This document shows, in pieces, positions 11,771 to 63,539 of a stretch of DNA of 64,000 nt. The DNA is from Culex pipiens pallens (lineage: Eukaryota; Arthropoda; Insecta; Diptera; Culicidae): positions 111,228,141 to 111,292,140 of the forward strand of contig NC_068938.1 in assembly GCF_016801865.2 (NCBI RefSeq). The letters run 5' to 3'. Under the pieces are notes generated by a model. The model was not told where the DNA came from, made no database searches, and saw nothing but the letters and a program-made list of their open reading frames with translations. Position 1 is the first letter of the stretch, and each line of letters begins with the position of its first letter. Position numbers and translations under genes: made by a program.

Positions 11771-12779
11771 AATATCAAATTTTTCATTTTTCAACGCCAA
11801 TAACCACAAAGCTGCCAAAATGACACAAATAATCCCACAATTCTTTCCATTAGCCACCATCACAAACACTCCACCAGTGCGCTGGACCAAACCTAGAGAG
11901 GACAAGAGAGATGGCAACCCGCTGATATGGCGTAATAGTTTCCAATCTCATTTCCCTTTCGCAACCCTCGAGCCAAAGTGAAACCAAGTCGAAGAGCTTT
12001 TTCCTGCCGGTTGGTCGGGGGTGTTGGTCTTGCGACCTCCCCAGAGTCAAGAACAATTTAATATGGTGGGATTTGTTGGCAATTCGCGCGCTGATGCTGT
12101 CGATGTGGCCCGTTTGACCGTCCCCCCGTCCCTCTCAACTCTCCCGGGGATGGTGATTTCTGTTCTCGCGAAGGGTGGTGTGCTTTTTTTCTATTTTTCT
12201 AACAACTTTAAGCTTTGTCTGTACACATTCTAAATAGCATAAGCATGATTATGTTTTTCTTTCTTTTTTTTTGCACATTTTTGCCTTCGTTTTTCCCGCT
12301 CATTTCGTTTAGCTTTTCTCAGTGGTGCCTCCTCAAGTCGAGCTGAATTATCTTGGCTGTGCATCATCATCATCAGCATCACTAGGGACTAGGAGAAATA
12401 GAGTTGCAGGCAGAGCAGTTCTCTGAGATTTAAGAGTGGATTTTATCAATTGGATGCTTCCTGCAAATCAAAGTACACAATATTTAAAAATATTGGAAAA
12501 TTACAATAAAATTTTCCCTCTTAAAGTATCTTAACAATGTTGATCGGTTTCTGGTGTTATTGGTATTGTTTCAGAAAGTAAGAATTATTTGTTGTCATAG
12601 TGTTAAAGTATATATTTTTTAATTGGCTCGAGCCAAAATTCTCACTGGGTTTAATCATTGCTCAAAATATGTCAATTATTTTCTTATATCACAAACTGAA
12701 TTTGTTTTAAAATCGTCAACAAGTTAGTTATTGTTATTTCGATAATTTGATCAGTGACCATCTTATGGATGACTACAGA
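11771..12779. other. Non-coding, no feature recognised
   Basis: Mixed sequence including a slightly G/C-richer part at about 11850-12180. No coding segment, RNA gene or defined repeat was recognised. Confidence 0.45.
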
Positions 12780-13660
12780 AAAATACTATTTTTTTTTAAT
12801 TTCTAAAACTTAATTAATCCAGCCATATCTTAAATTTTCAATGCTTCTAAGAATATATTGTTTTATATTGTGGTTAGTTTCAAAGCATAAATATTTTATA
12901 TTCTTCTCAAAGTACCGTTTTTCTAAAGTAATTAAATTTCCAAAATTTGTAATATGGGTATCAAAACAAAGCAAAATTTTGAATGAATTTTCACTATATT
13001 ACAGTTTTTCTATAAAAAAATTCACAAAGTACCATATTTTTCTATATTACTCATATTTTTATAATTTTCACTGTGGGTAAAAAAATGATGCGAAATTTTG
13101 AATGCATTTTCACTTTATAAGAGTTTTTTTTAAATACCAAAATTTTAACAGATTACCAAATTTTTCAAAACAATCATATTTTTATAATTTGCAATGCGGG
13201 TATGAATCAAAGCCAAATTTTGCATGTATTTTCAAATAACTATAAATTGTTTTTAATACACTCAAATTTTAACAAAATACTTTTTTTTAAATACCGTAAA
13301 AATCATACAAAACTTTACTTCGTTTGATACTGTAAATTATGAAAAATCGAATATTTTCAAAAAAATGCGGTCAATTTGTGAAAATTTTACAAGAAAAACT
13401 CTAACAGAGATAGAATGCAAACAAAATTTCGCTTTGTTTGATATTCATATCATAAACTTTAAAAATATGAGTACATTTGGAAAAAATACTGTACTTTTTG
13501 AAATTTTTGATATATGTAAAAAGAAACTCTGAGGAATTCGAATTAAGGAAATTTGAATATTTTCTATATAAACTATAATTTGTGAAAATGTTTGAGTATT
13601 GATACTTTAAGACTTACTATATTATCCAAAAAATGTATTCTTAGTGAAATTCAACATTGG
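12780..13660. repeat. Diverged tandem array with inverted second half
   Basis: From about 12840 to 13280 an A/T-rich unit of roughly 125-130 bp recurs imperfectly (GGGTATxAAxCAAAGC, then AAATTTTGxATGxATTTTCA, then CATATTTTTATAATTTxCA). From about 13300 to 13600 the same motifs appear in reverse complement (for example AATGCAAACAAAATTTCGCT, then AAAAATATGAGTA). This is an old foldback-type arrangement with no coding capacity. Confidence 0.55.
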
Positions 13661-15113
13661 ATTGAGCAGTTCTCTACGAAATCGCTCTATTTTTTGAATT
13701 TTAATTTTTGTATTTTTTAATCCGGCTGAAACTTTTTTGGTGCCTTCGGTATGCCCAAAGAAGCCATGCAAAAATTAGTTTGTCCATAAAAATTTGGCAG
13801 CCCATACAAAAATGATATATGAAAATACAAAAACCTGTATCTTTTGAAGGAATTTTTTGATCGATTTGGTGTCTTCGGCAAAGAAAAAAAATGATACAAG
13901 GTAAAAAAATTTGTGATTTTTAATTTCGTTTTTTTCACTACAACTTGATTAGCAAAATATGATACGACCCTTAGTTGCTGAGATATTGCCATGCAAAGCT
14001 TAAAAAGCAGGAAAATTGATGTTTTCTAAGTCTCACCCAAACAACCCACCATTTTCTAACGTCGATATCTCAGCAACTAATGGTCCGATTTACAATGTTG
14101 AAATATGATACATTTATGAAGTTTTTCGATCTTATTTTGAAAATTTTCAAATCAAGACTAACATTTCAAAAAGGCCAAACATTCAAAATAACGCCCTTTT
14201 AAAATGTTAGTCTTGATTTAAAAAAAAATGTTTTCCAAAGGATCGGAAAATTAAACGAATGTTTCATATTTTAACATTGTAAAACGGACCATTAGTTGCT
14301 GAGATATCGACGTTAGAAAATGGTGTGTTGTTTGGGTGAGACTTAGAAAACATCAATTTTCCTGCTTTTTAAGCCTTTGCATGGCAATATATCAGCAACT
14401 ATGGGTCGTATTAACAAAGTTCGAAATCGAAAAATATAGAGAATTTCTCAGCTTTTCAAAAATATTTTTTCGAAAGTGGGCAAACATATGCACTAATTTG
14501 AAAAAAAAATGGAAAAATGCGACTATTTTTAAAAAAGTTACCTGAAAATAGCTATAACTTGAAAACGGTGCACTTTATGAAAATTTCACTTAAGTACTTT
14601 TTGATTGCAAATTTGATTTTAAATCGAAAATGAAGTTGAAAAAAGTTTGCGACCAATATTTCGATTTTTTGAAAAAAATCGTATTGGTTAAAAATTGTAT
14701 AACTCGGTCATTTTTTGCACAACCTGGAAATTTCTGAAAAGTTGGCATTTTATGTACCCTAAAACATATAAAAAAGTATTTTGTTTTGCAAATATAGTTT
14801 TAGCGTCAAAAAGTTAATTGAAAAATCACCATTTTTTTACCGTGTATCATTTGTTTCAGTGTAGTCCATATCCATACCTACAACTTTGCCGAAGACACCG
14901 AATCGATCAAAAAATTCCTTCAAAATGCACAGATTTTTGAATTTCCATGTATCATTTTTGTATGGACAGCTGCCAAATTTGTATGGAAATTTATATGGAC
15001 AAACAAATGTTGCAAAATGGCTTCTTTGGGCATACTGAATGCACCAAAAAAGTTTCAGCCGGATTAAAAAATACAAAAAAAAAATCAAATGACCGAAATC
15101 TGAGAGAATTGCG
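13661..15113. mobile_element. Foldback element, family A, copy 1
   Basis: The ends are inverted copies: ATTGAGCAGTTCTCTACGAA on the left and CTGAGAGAATTGCGCA on the right. Matching inner blocks (GGTGCCTTCGGTATGCCCAA, then GCAACTAATGGTCCGATT) occur in both orientations. The structure folds near 14190. The left arm lacks about 400 bp present in the right arm and in the copy at 57531-59464. No transposase is seen. Confidence 0.8.
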
Positions 15114-15525
15114 CATTAAGTAAATTTTAGAAAGATTTGAAAAATGAGGTTTCGTCTGTTATCGTTGATAACAATGATCAAAAAACGATAACGACAGATT
15201 ATTTAAAGAAGCTTATAAAATATTTTTTACAATTTTTAATTAAAATTTTCTATTTCTGGACCCTATGCAAAGATATTTTAATTTTGGATAAAAAAGTTGT
15301 ACTTTTTGTGTTTCCTAGAGAACTGCTCAGCATCAAAAACTCCCTTCTCGTGTTGTCATCAAACTCAGTACTCGGTACTTGCCGGGCGCGCTTTGGAGTT
15401 GTGCACGATAATTTGAATAAAATTTAAATTAAAGAAGGCTCGAATGATTCGCATGCTCGGCACGCCCCCTCATACTGCTATGCTGGAATCTGTGTCCTCT
15501 CCTGCACCACCCCCTTCCCCTTCCC
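15114..15525 (-). other. 3' flank of Trim9, probable 3' untranslated region
   Basis: The sequence immediately downstream of the Trim9 stop. No minus-strand AATAAA was seen in the first ~120 bp, so the transcript probably continues further, into the foldback. The part next to the gene (about 15430-15525) is G/C-richer and pyrimidine-rich. Confidence 0.45.
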
Positions 15526-54098
<38,573 letters not shown>

Positions 54099-57000
54099 CT
54101 GCAGCAAAATTTGAGATAAGAGAGAGACAAAAATAGCACATCAGCACACGGCGTTGAAAGAACGTAAAACATAAACTATGCCACACTTCGGAGTCGTGGC
54201 TAGGATCGAATGTACAGAACGTGCACTCAGTTGCATAATAAATACCTCCAGTGGGACAAAAAACAATGCACCTCTCCTAACCCTCTACAACCCAACCCTA
54301 TCTGAAAATTCGCCAAAAATCATTTTTTCAACCAATTTTTGATCTTTACAAAGCATTGAAAAGATGAACTCTTAAAATGTTTGAAAATGTTAGGGTTGGA
54401 AGTTCGACTTGTTTTATGTGACTTTGCTAATGTTTTTAAAAGTGTATTTATGTTAGGGGACAACTGTGTTTTACACTATCATTTCCTATATTGGAAGTCA
54501 AAATTAGTATGCAGTAATTTTTGTATTATCCTATGGCTCTACGAAGTTTTATACAATTTAAATGATAATGGTGTCATTTTATAGCAGAAAAATTAAAAAA
54601 ACAAACAAAAAATTGATAAAGTGACTGTAAAAACATGAAAAAATTTAAACATAATATTAGATAGGAGGTAAAATAAGCCAAATACTACCAAAAACAAACA
54701 TAAACTAAACAAGATAAATGCAAATTAAAATACTAAAAATAAAACAAAGAAAAACATAAAACAAAAAAAAAAATTTTCGTAGAACAAAAGTTGTATCTGT
54801 AAGCCCTTACATCCAATTGAAATGCTGTCAAAGACAAACTTATGGGAAATTGGACGAGCTTTCCGGTAAAAATATTTACCAGACTGGAAAACCAAGTCTG
54901 TCATATAGAAATTGCCAAAAACCACCAAAAAACCACTTTAAAAAAATATATATATTTTTAAAACCGCTGTAACCTCACAAGGACTGGACATAGGACAATG
55001 GTCAATATGGAGACTTTTATGTAAAATTGGCTGAGGAATCAATTCTCAAGGTAAGAACAAGATTGTCCGTTAGGCCTGGACGCAAACGCAAAATTTTGCG
55101 CCTGTCATCATAGCCTGCCAGTCATCGACCATTGAACAAAGCAACCCCTGTAGATTGTTCGACTGACAGTTGATGGAAAAATCGAACTGGCACAGCGTTC
55201 TGCGTTCACCACTGCGTCGAACGGACAATCTTGTTCATAGCTTCACTACCGGTTTTTGAAAATTTCGACGTTTAGACCACTTTTCAAAAAAACAGTTTTA
55301 TTAAATGATGTTTGTATTTTTTTTAGGAGAGACATACCATTCTGCATTTTTCATCAGTTTTTTGGTAACATCTTAGGCTATTTCCTCAAAAATTTTGAAC
55401 GAAAAAAAAATCGTGACATCACCTTTAAATTTAAGTTTTAGACTTAAAAATCAAAAAATCTCATATAAGTGGCGTGTATTTTTGTTTCAGTGTATTTTTT
55501 TCAGAAAGCTCGTCCAATTTCCTACAAGTTTGTCTTTGACCACTTTTTGATACGACGCAACGGCTTCGAGATACAGTAATTTTTAAATTGCAAAATACAA
55601 AAATATTTAAATACCTTACACCCTTCTCAAATGTTGTTTTCGAGTACTATTGGCTCCATATACACAAAAATGGCTTATATAGGTCTAGGATAACATGTCT
55701 ACAAAGTTTCATTGAAATCGGAGAGGGTCGGGTACAAAAGTACCAGAAAAATTACTGATTTGAGCTGGAATTGCTCCAAAATGTATGGGCAAAAAACGAT
55801 AAAAAATGCTAATTTTTAAATTAAGATAAAATAGGTTAAACAAAAAAGACCTCCGCGATATTTTCAACATATGTACTCTAGAATGTGTACTTTCAGATGC
55901 TTCCAAGAGCGAGGTCAAACTCCACCACCTTTTAAGTTATTCAAATTTCAAAATGGCTTCTTTATCATCGTTTTTTAGCTATAACTTTCATTTAACAGGT
56001 CCGTTATCTTGGAGGAGAAATGTGTGTTTTGATAAGCTCTACAAATGGCTAAAAGACACCAATTTGCTACGACGTAAGTCTGAGTTGATAAACAAAAAAA
56101 ACATTTTTTCATAAACACCTTAACCTAAATCACAAAAATTACTTAAAAACTTTTCGTTTGAAGATAGAGCTTTGTGCGCTTCAGCAAAGTTGCTTAGAAT
56201 GGTGTTCCCTACAGCTTTCTGAAGACACCTAAGCGCTAACGTGCGGCCGCTATCAATTTTATCACGCTAGATTTCGGTTTCGGATCACTGTCCAGTGGCC
56301 AAATTCGATTTCAGGTCGGATTCGTATTTGGACAATTTTTCAAATTTTTGAATCAAAAAAGACCCAAACTGTAAATAATACCAATGGAAGGCTAATAAAA
56401 TGTTTTTTTTTCCAAAATCAGAACTAACACTCTAAAAGAGCCAATTATAATAATCTCATTGCACATTTTTAGAAGTATAGGTTGATTTTAAAATGTTGGC
56501 TAAATTGTTGAATGGCAAGGAGACTAAATAAAATCAAAAATCAAGATAAAATTAAAATCAGAAAAAAATATTGTCTTTGAGATAATAGTTACAAGATTCC
56601 CAGATTTTGTATTTCGAGTTTGACGATCAACAAAGTTTGAAATACTAATGTGTTGGAAATATTCTAAACACCTTTAATTTTGTTTTATTAATGTATAGAA
56701 TCCATACATAAAGTCCATACTATGGATTTACTTCATGCAATATTCAGCTTTATGAAAAATCATGGCAAAGGGAAATGCCAGAAAAAAAAACAAAAAAATG
56801 TTAACGAAATTATTGATCCGATAAGTTATAACGTAGTATGATCTGGTCTCGCAACCCTGTCCAAAAAAATTAAAAAGGATTCAAAAAGTTAGAAATGTCG
56901 AAAACCCAAAGGTATACATTCCAACTTAATTCTACTATTTAAAGTGGAAAATTCTGAAATAGCTGCTGTTTCAACAAAATCAATTTGCTTTTTTGAAGCA

Positions 57001-57530
57001 CTGAGTGTAATAGAATAAGCATGTGATTTATCATCGCAGCGACAAAACCAGCGTGTGAAAAAAAGTATCCATCGAGGGTTTGCGCGTTGATTAACTTTTC
57101 GAACCAGCTTTGCCAATGACTTTTGGCTCCCTCGAGCTCAACTGGGAGGAGGAGAGTCAACTCCGCGTGGCGCCCCCCTTCTTCATCGAAGGTCAGAAGG
57201 TTGATTGTGAACCCATTCCAACAATCTGACCCCTGTCTGTCGTCGGAAATGTTATAATCTAGCGGTGGCAGCAACAGCAGCATGATGTTTGTGCCCATAC
57301 AAGGAAGAGGCGTTGAAAGTGCCTATCAAAGTGGAATGGACTGGACATGCTGACCGCAACCTCAGCCCCCGACCCAGCTCAGGTTCGTGTGGGACATGTC
57401 TCAAAGACATGCGAAGTTTCACAAGGTATGTCACGAGGAGCCACGAACCCGCCCATAAAATTCTCATGAAACACCCCCCGCGGCCAAAGTGGATTCCAAA
57501 ATCGAAATAGCAAAATTGCACCAAATTCCA
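54099..57530. other. Trim9 upstream intron, unassigned with one hairpin
   Basis: No RING, B-box or coiled-coil coding sequence was recognised here. A hairpin with AACAAGATTGTCCGTT and its complement bounds about 55055-55236. G/C-richer parts at 57100-57500 have overlapping frames on both strands with no recognised domain. Confidence 0.45.
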
Positions 57531-59464
57531 TTGAGCAGTTCTCTAGGATTTCGGTCATTCGATTTTTTTTGTATTTTTTAAACCGACTGAAACTTTTTTG
57601 GTGCCTTCGGTATGCCCAAAGAAGCCATTTTGCATCATTAGTTTGTCCATATAATTTTCCATACAAATTTGGCAGCTGTCCATACAAAAATGATGTATGA
57701 AAATTCAAAAATCTGTATCTTTTGAAGGAATTTTTTGATCGATTTGGTGTCTTGGGCAAAATTGTAGGTATGGATATGGACTACACTGGAAAAAAATAAT
57801 ACACGGTAAAAAAAATTTGGTGATTTTTTATTTAACTTTTTATCACTAAAACTTGATTTACAAAAAAACACTATTTTTAATTTTTTTTATTTTTTGATAT
57901 GTTTTAGAGGACATAAAATGCCAACTTTTCAGAAATTTCCAGGTTGTGCAAAAAATCATTGACCGAGTTATGAATTTTTTAATCAAAACTGATTTTTTCA
58001 AAAAATCAAAATTTTGGTCGTAAAAATTTTTCAACTTCATTTTTCGATGTAAAATCTAATTTGCAATCAAAAAGTACTTTAGTGAAATTTTGATAAAGTG
58101 CACCGTTTTCAAGTTATAGCCATATTTAAGTGACTTTTTTGAAAATAGTCGCAGTTTTTCATTTTTTAAAATTAGTGCACATGTTTGCCCAGTTTTGAAA
58201 AAAATATTTTTGAAAAGCTGAGAAAATTCTCTATATTTTGCTTCTTCGGACTTTGTTGATACGACCCTTAGTTGCTGAGAAATTGCCATGCAAAGGTTTA
58301 AAAACAGGAAAATTGATGTTTTCTAAGTCTCACCCAAACAACCCACCATTTTCTAATGTCGATATCTCAGCAACTAATGGTCCGATTTACAATATTAAAA
58401 TATGAAACATTCGTGAAATTTTCCGATCTTTTCGAAAAAAATATTTTCAAAAATTTTAAATCAAGACTAACATATCAAAAGGGCGTAATATTGAATGTTT
58501 GGTCTTTTTGAAATGTTAGTCTTGATTTGAAAATTTTGAAAATATTTTTTTCGAAAAGATCGGAAAATTTCACAAATGTTTCATATTTTAACATTGAAAA
58601 TCGGACCATTAGTTGCTGAGATATTGACGATAGAAAATGGTGGGTTGTTTGGGTGAGACTTAGAAAACATCAATTTTCCTGTTTTTAAACCTTTGCATTG
58701 CAATATCTCAGCAACTAAAGGTCGTATCAACAAAGTCCGAAGAAGCACAATATAGAGAATTTTCTCAGCTTTTCAAAAATATTTTTTTCAAAACTGGGCA
58801 AACATGTGCACTAATTTTAAAAAATGAAAAACTGCGACTATTTTCAAAAAAGTCACTTAAATATGGCTATAACTTGAAAACGGTGCACTTTATCAAAATT
58901 TCACTACAGTACTTTTTGATTGCAAATTTGATTTTACATCGAAAAATGAAGTTGAAAAATTTTTACGACCAAAATTTCGATTTTTTGAAAAAATCAGTAT
59001 TGTTTAAAAAATTCATAACTCGGTCAATGATTTTTTGCACAACCTGGAAATTTCTGAAAAGTTGGCATTTTATGTCCTCTAAAACATATCAAAAAATAAA
59101 AAAAATTAAAAATAGTGTTTTTTTGTAAATCAAGTTTTAGTGATAATAAGTTAAATAAAAAAATCACCAAATTTTTTTTTACCGTGTATTATTTTTTTCC
59201 AGTGTAGTCCATATCCATACCTACAACTTTGCCCAAGACACCAAATCGATCAAAAAATTCCTTCAAAAGATACAGATTTTTGAATTTTCATACATCATTT
59301 TTGTATGGACATCTGCCAAATTTGTATGGAAAATTATATGGACAGACTAATGATGCAAAATGGCTTCTTTGGGCATACCGAAGGCACCAAAAAAGTTTCA
59401 GTCGGTTTAAAAAATACAAAAATTAAAATTGAAGAAAAAAGACCGATTTCGTAGAGAATTGCTC
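57531..59464. mobile_element. Foldback element, family A, copy 2 (long arms)
   Basis: About 950-bp inverted arms meeting near 58500: TTGAGCAGTTCTCTAGGATT and GGTGCCTTCGGTATGCCCAA at the left; the complement ends GTAGAGAATTGCTC at the right. The arms are very similar, so open frames repeat in both (for example the same FYDQNFDFLKKSVL peptide at 57858-58040 minus and 58874-59128 plus). These are shadows. No transposase. Confidence 0.85.
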
Positions 59465-60532
59465 CATTACGTAACGTCATTTTCCCCGCTTCATGGGGAC
59501 ATGGGGCGATAATGTGGCACAGCATCATTACCCGTTCCATTTCCGGCGTGCCAACGAAACGCAACGATGTCCTCGAGGAAGAAGACCCCGTTTCGGTCCG
59601 TTGCGATCCGCTGCCATCGTAGCCGCCGGAATACATTGGAATCGATTATGTCGAGAACCGGAAACCTTCGAACGCGCAGGATATTTATTTACACACAACT
59701 CATAAAAATATTTAATGTTGTTATTTCCCCGAGTGTGTGTGTGTATGTGGCTTGGCACAAGTAATGCAAAAGTATACTATGCTCAGTGTGTAGCTACACA
59801 GTAGCAAAACAGAGGGTACCGTTTTTGCGAGAACCTTGGACAATTGATAAGATTATAACAATGCACTATTTTTGTTGATCTGTGTCTGTTTTATCCGAAA
59901 ACAATCAAAAACATCCAAATATTGTGCAGTAACAAGACTAAAACTGCTGTCCCAATTCGCCCCATGTGTCCCGTTTTGCCCCAGATGACGGTAGTATTTT
60001 TGAAAAATGAAAAGTACAAATCAAATATATCCTGAAGGATTTGAAGCCATACTAGACTGGCATTTCAAAACATGTTTTAAAGCCGCTACAAAAAAAATCA
60101 AAATATCTAAGTCAAACAAAAAAAAAATGGTTTGGATGAAACTTTGTTGCATACTGCACATCGTAATTTCACTTAAATTCTAAATATTATTTATAGAGTC
60201 AAAACATGCTCAACATGATTATCAACGCAGGAATATGCGTTTGAATTGTTCACAATTAAATAGAGTTTTACGGTCTAAATCATATTTCAAGTCTGAAACA
60301 AATTAAACTGTCCCATTATGTTGCTGCCGGAGCGCACTTATAAAACAATCCCAAAACAATCCGTCAAACCGAATCAAATTTGTTGATAATCTGAGAAATT
60401 GCAGACTCAAAGTTACCCTAGCTGATGGTATATCAATTAACAATGTAAACAAAAGGACGTCATGCAAGTGTGGTAAGCTTCATATCTAAAAAAAAAAAAA
60501 ACGATTTGAAAAATGCGATCGAGGCATGTACG
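59465..60532. other. Upstream intron with a short serine-rich open segment
   Basis: At 59524-59636 the minus strand reads GYDGSGSQRTETGSSSSRTS, then LRFVGTPEMER, followed by GTAATG, a possible donor. The stretch is G/C-richer than its surroundings. It might be a small exon of Trim9 or another gene, but I recognise no family and see no strong acceptor. The remainder is A/T-rich and unassigned. Confidence 0.3.
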
Positions 60533-61018
60533 TTAGGGCGCCCAGAATATGGGACTTTTTCTCAAAAACCCGCTCCACAAGCTGAATATTGTTCCTTAGG
60601 TTATTTTAAGACTCTGGGCCAAATATGAGCAAAATCGGTCAACATTTACCCATTGATACTTGAAGGTGAAGTTTGTATGGGAAAAATCGAAAAAATGTAT
60701 GGAAAACCCAATTTTCTTACGGTTTGGTTTGCACGGTGCGCTACTTCCATCCAAATATTCTCAAAAGTGAGATTCTTATTGAAAATTGAATGCTCTACAA
60801 CTTTGTAGAACATACCAAAGTTGTAAAACTTGATCCTGAAAAGATATTAGCGATTTAAAATAGTCATTTTTGTATGAAAAACATTTTTTTCACCAACTTT
60901 AGGTATCAATGGGTTAATCTCAACCGATTTCGCTCAAAATGTTCACAGATGCTTAAAATAACCCAAAAAACCGTTTTCCGCTTGTGGAGCAGGGGGTCAT
61001 TTTTTCTGGGCACCCTAA
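60533..61018. mobile_element. Inverted-repeat element, TTAGGGCGCCCAGAA type
   Basis: Left end TTAGGGCGCCCAGAATAT, right end ATTTTTTCTGGGCACCCTAA. The inside contains CATACCAAAGTTG and GCACGGTGCGCTACTTCCAT, shared with 51290-51760. Confidence 0.72.
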
Positions 61019-61270
61019 TGTACGTGTGTCAATCACGTTTTGACCTTAAATCCCTTTGGCCAGCTGTCTCACTTACAACAATTTTATGGGTGTGTCACGA
61101 TCAGATCGAAACTTATTTTGTATGAAGAGTGACAAAAATGCACGGAGTTTTTTTACGTATTTTATATTGAATATCTCAGGATTGAAATCGAATTTTGGGG
61201 ATCTTTGAAAGTGAGGCGTGCGACAAGATAGCACGACAACGACGATTTTATGACGAAGGCTGATAGATTG
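61019..61270. repeat. Family C relative, uninterrupted
   Basis: Collinear with 19180-19331 plus 19809-19860 (CGTTTTGACCTTAAATCCCT, AAAATGCACGGAGTTTTTT, GAATTTTGGGGATCT) and ends GCGACAAGATAGCACGACA. It shows the empty site for the TTAA insertion at 19336-19808. Confidence 0.7.
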
Positions 61271-62668
61271 CACAGAGTTTTCATGGATTTAGTTATGTTT
61301 TAACAGACGTCTTTTACTCAATTTAGTCCAAAAAGCACGTGCGTCAATAAAGCACATCACGACGCAAAGGAAAAGCAAAAAAACAGTCCAAAAATAGGCT
61401 TAAATAAGTAAAAACTTTCACAGATCCTCACGAAAAAAGGTCAAAGTTCTCAGATGTCCGGGTGTCGACGCATGACGGTAGTGCCTTTTTTATTTCTCGT
61501 TCTGGCACGAATTTCTCCACAGTCGCTTCACGAGCAGTCCCGACAACGATACGGATTTGGCGCAGAGCGGGAAAAAGGACGCAAAAACGCAACACGAAAA
61601 AAAGGAGTACCGGAAAATTCTTTCCGATATGTGACCGTTGGCCGTAAATCTCTTTGTTTCCCGCAAACAGCTTTTTGCTTCCCTCCTCAATTTTCCTCCG
61701 ACCCGGAGCTGACCAAACCGTCCTTTCATTCCGTTCCGGGAGGGATATTCTGCGTATCACACAACTCTCGGAAAACTTTTGTGTATGTGGCCGGCCATTA
61801 TAATACACTTCCCTCGCCCTGCCATCCTTTCCGGGATCCCCGAGCTCCCGAGCCGGACGTGCAATACGGTCGCGTGACATTTTTGGTATTGTTTTTGTGG
61901 GTTCTTTATTTGAACTTCATATTGGATGCCACTCAAAGTCAAAGTCAGAGTTGAGTAATGATACGGAGTGGGAAATGTCGGTGGCTAATGGAAGCACGCC
62001 ACCACGGACAAGTTGGGGGCGCAGATTTGAGTGATTAGATAGAAAGTTTGACGGAAAAGATTTAATAACTTTTTGCCTATTTAGAATAAAGTTTCTCTTT
62101 TAACCCTTTGGTATTCATAGTACATTTTAATTAACCTTTACTGAGGGCAAATTTGATGAATGGAACATGTAAAGCTGTTTAAATTTAGGGGCATAGCAAC
62201 TGTTGAGTACCTTTTAGGGTGTAAAAACACTACTAAACTTTGTGGTGCAAATCTTGAGTTTTTTATTTAAACCTTTGAACAAATTAAAACATTGTTTAAA
62301 TGCATAGTCTTTTTTTTGTAAAGGTCCAATAACAGTTTTTTTTTTCTTTTGCGGTCTTATTGCAACCGCTATGAGTCAGGGATATTCAAAAATACCAAAA
62401 AAAATGTAACAAAAAAATAAAATTTTGTAAAACCTAATCAAAAGAGTCCAAAAATTCAGAAAAGAGGTAGATCCACATTAGATACATTCATTCAAAGTTA
62501 CAGGGAATATGGCATTTCCAACAATTTCGCGATGTGTTCTTTAATAATTTTCGTCCAGTAAAGCCGTCAATGTAAATATTTTTCAAAGTTGTCGCCCCAT
62601 CCCCTTTAAAATCGGTCAGAAAAATCAGAGGTTTTTTTTCAAGAAACTTCATAATTTTAATGGGAATA
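61271..62668. other. Unassigned, with a G/C-richer patch
   Basis: 61428-61954 is open on both strands (150 codons minus, 166 codons plus), but the two frames overlap and neither shows a domain, conserved motif or splice signal I can support. Upstream is a family C tail; downstream is A/T-rich. Confidence 0.4.
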
Positions 62669-62920
62669 CACTGCCAGTGTTCGCATAAATGTCCCATATG
62701 CAAAAACAGCAAGCTGAGAAAAAGGCATCTGAAGTTTGGCCCACACATAAGGCTACGTGTAAAGTTTACGAGAAAAAACTGGATATCCTCCTGATTTCTT
62801 GAACAAACTATTGAATGTTGTAGGCTTTTCAGAAAGAGCACAAGATTTTGAACCAAACTGCATCATTAACTCAAAAGCGATGAAAATTCGAATGGGACAT
62901 TTATGCGATCAGGGGCAGTA
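62669..62920. mobile_element. MITE family B, copy 2
   Basis: Same as 18173-18424: TGTTCGCATAAATGTCCCAT, AAAAACAGCAAGCTGAGAAA, AAGGCTACGTGT, ending TTATGCGATCAGGGGCAGTA. Length 252 bp in both; the two are similar but clearly diverged. Confidence 0.82.
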
Positions 62921-63104
62921 CAAGTCTAATCAACTGAAAACAATTTGAAATGCATTTTTCTGCTTTTCAAATCATATTTAACATGTCTAGAATCGATCTG
63001 ACTTTGGCAAGACTCGAGGGAAATAAACCTTAAAAAAATTTTAGCAACGGCCTGAAACCGAAAATTGATCCAAAGACGAAAATGATAAATGAATTCTAAA
63101 ATGT

Positions 63105-63350
63105 ACAGTATGTAAAAAAAGTATTTACACCCCTTGGGCACTATGCACATTTTGTGATGAAACATGTAAACAATTTAAAGTTTGGCAGGAACCTAGTACT
63201 ACGTTTTGTTCAGAAACTCATGCCAAACATTTTGCTACAAAAAGCTCATGAAAAGATGATTTCTATAAAAAGTTATATAACAAATACTATTACGAAAATA
63301 AAAAAGGTGCAAAAAAAGTTTGTACACCTTTCGAAAAATTAACATAAATA
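63105..63350. mobile_element. Possible Tc1/mariner-type remnant
   Basis: TACAGTATGTAAAAAAAGTA followed by TTTACACC at the left and GTGCAAAAAAAGTTTGTACA with CCTTTCGAAAA at the right resemble sub-terminal sequences of Tc1/mariner elements. The right end is not a clean inverted copy and no transposase is seen. Confidence 0.35.
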
Positions 63351-63539
63351 ATGTTATTTGTTGACAAATCACCATAAATCCAGTCTCCCAACTCCAAATA
63401 GGCATCCTTGACTGATTAAAAAAATAATTTGGATTGAATATAAAGTTTACTAACTACTTAGTATAAAAGTTTATATAACTCTGGAAATTCTATATAAAAC
63501 TTATCTAAACTTAATTTTGCAAACTTTTAATTCAACTAA

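Noticed and set aside
54105..54107. ATG as a start for the COS-box frame
   Set aside because: It lies upstream of a strong acceptor (TTTTGCTGCAG). The family has RING, B-box and coiled coil before this point, so this is an internal exon.
57252..57524. 90-codon minus-strand frame and overlapping frames nearby
   Set aside because: Overlaps frames on both strands, no recognisable domain, next to a foldback; treated as chance.
61428..61954. Overlapping 150- and 166-codon frames on opposite strands
   Set aside because: No domain, codon pattern or splice signal supports either. The patch is G/C-richer, so stops are rarer by chance.
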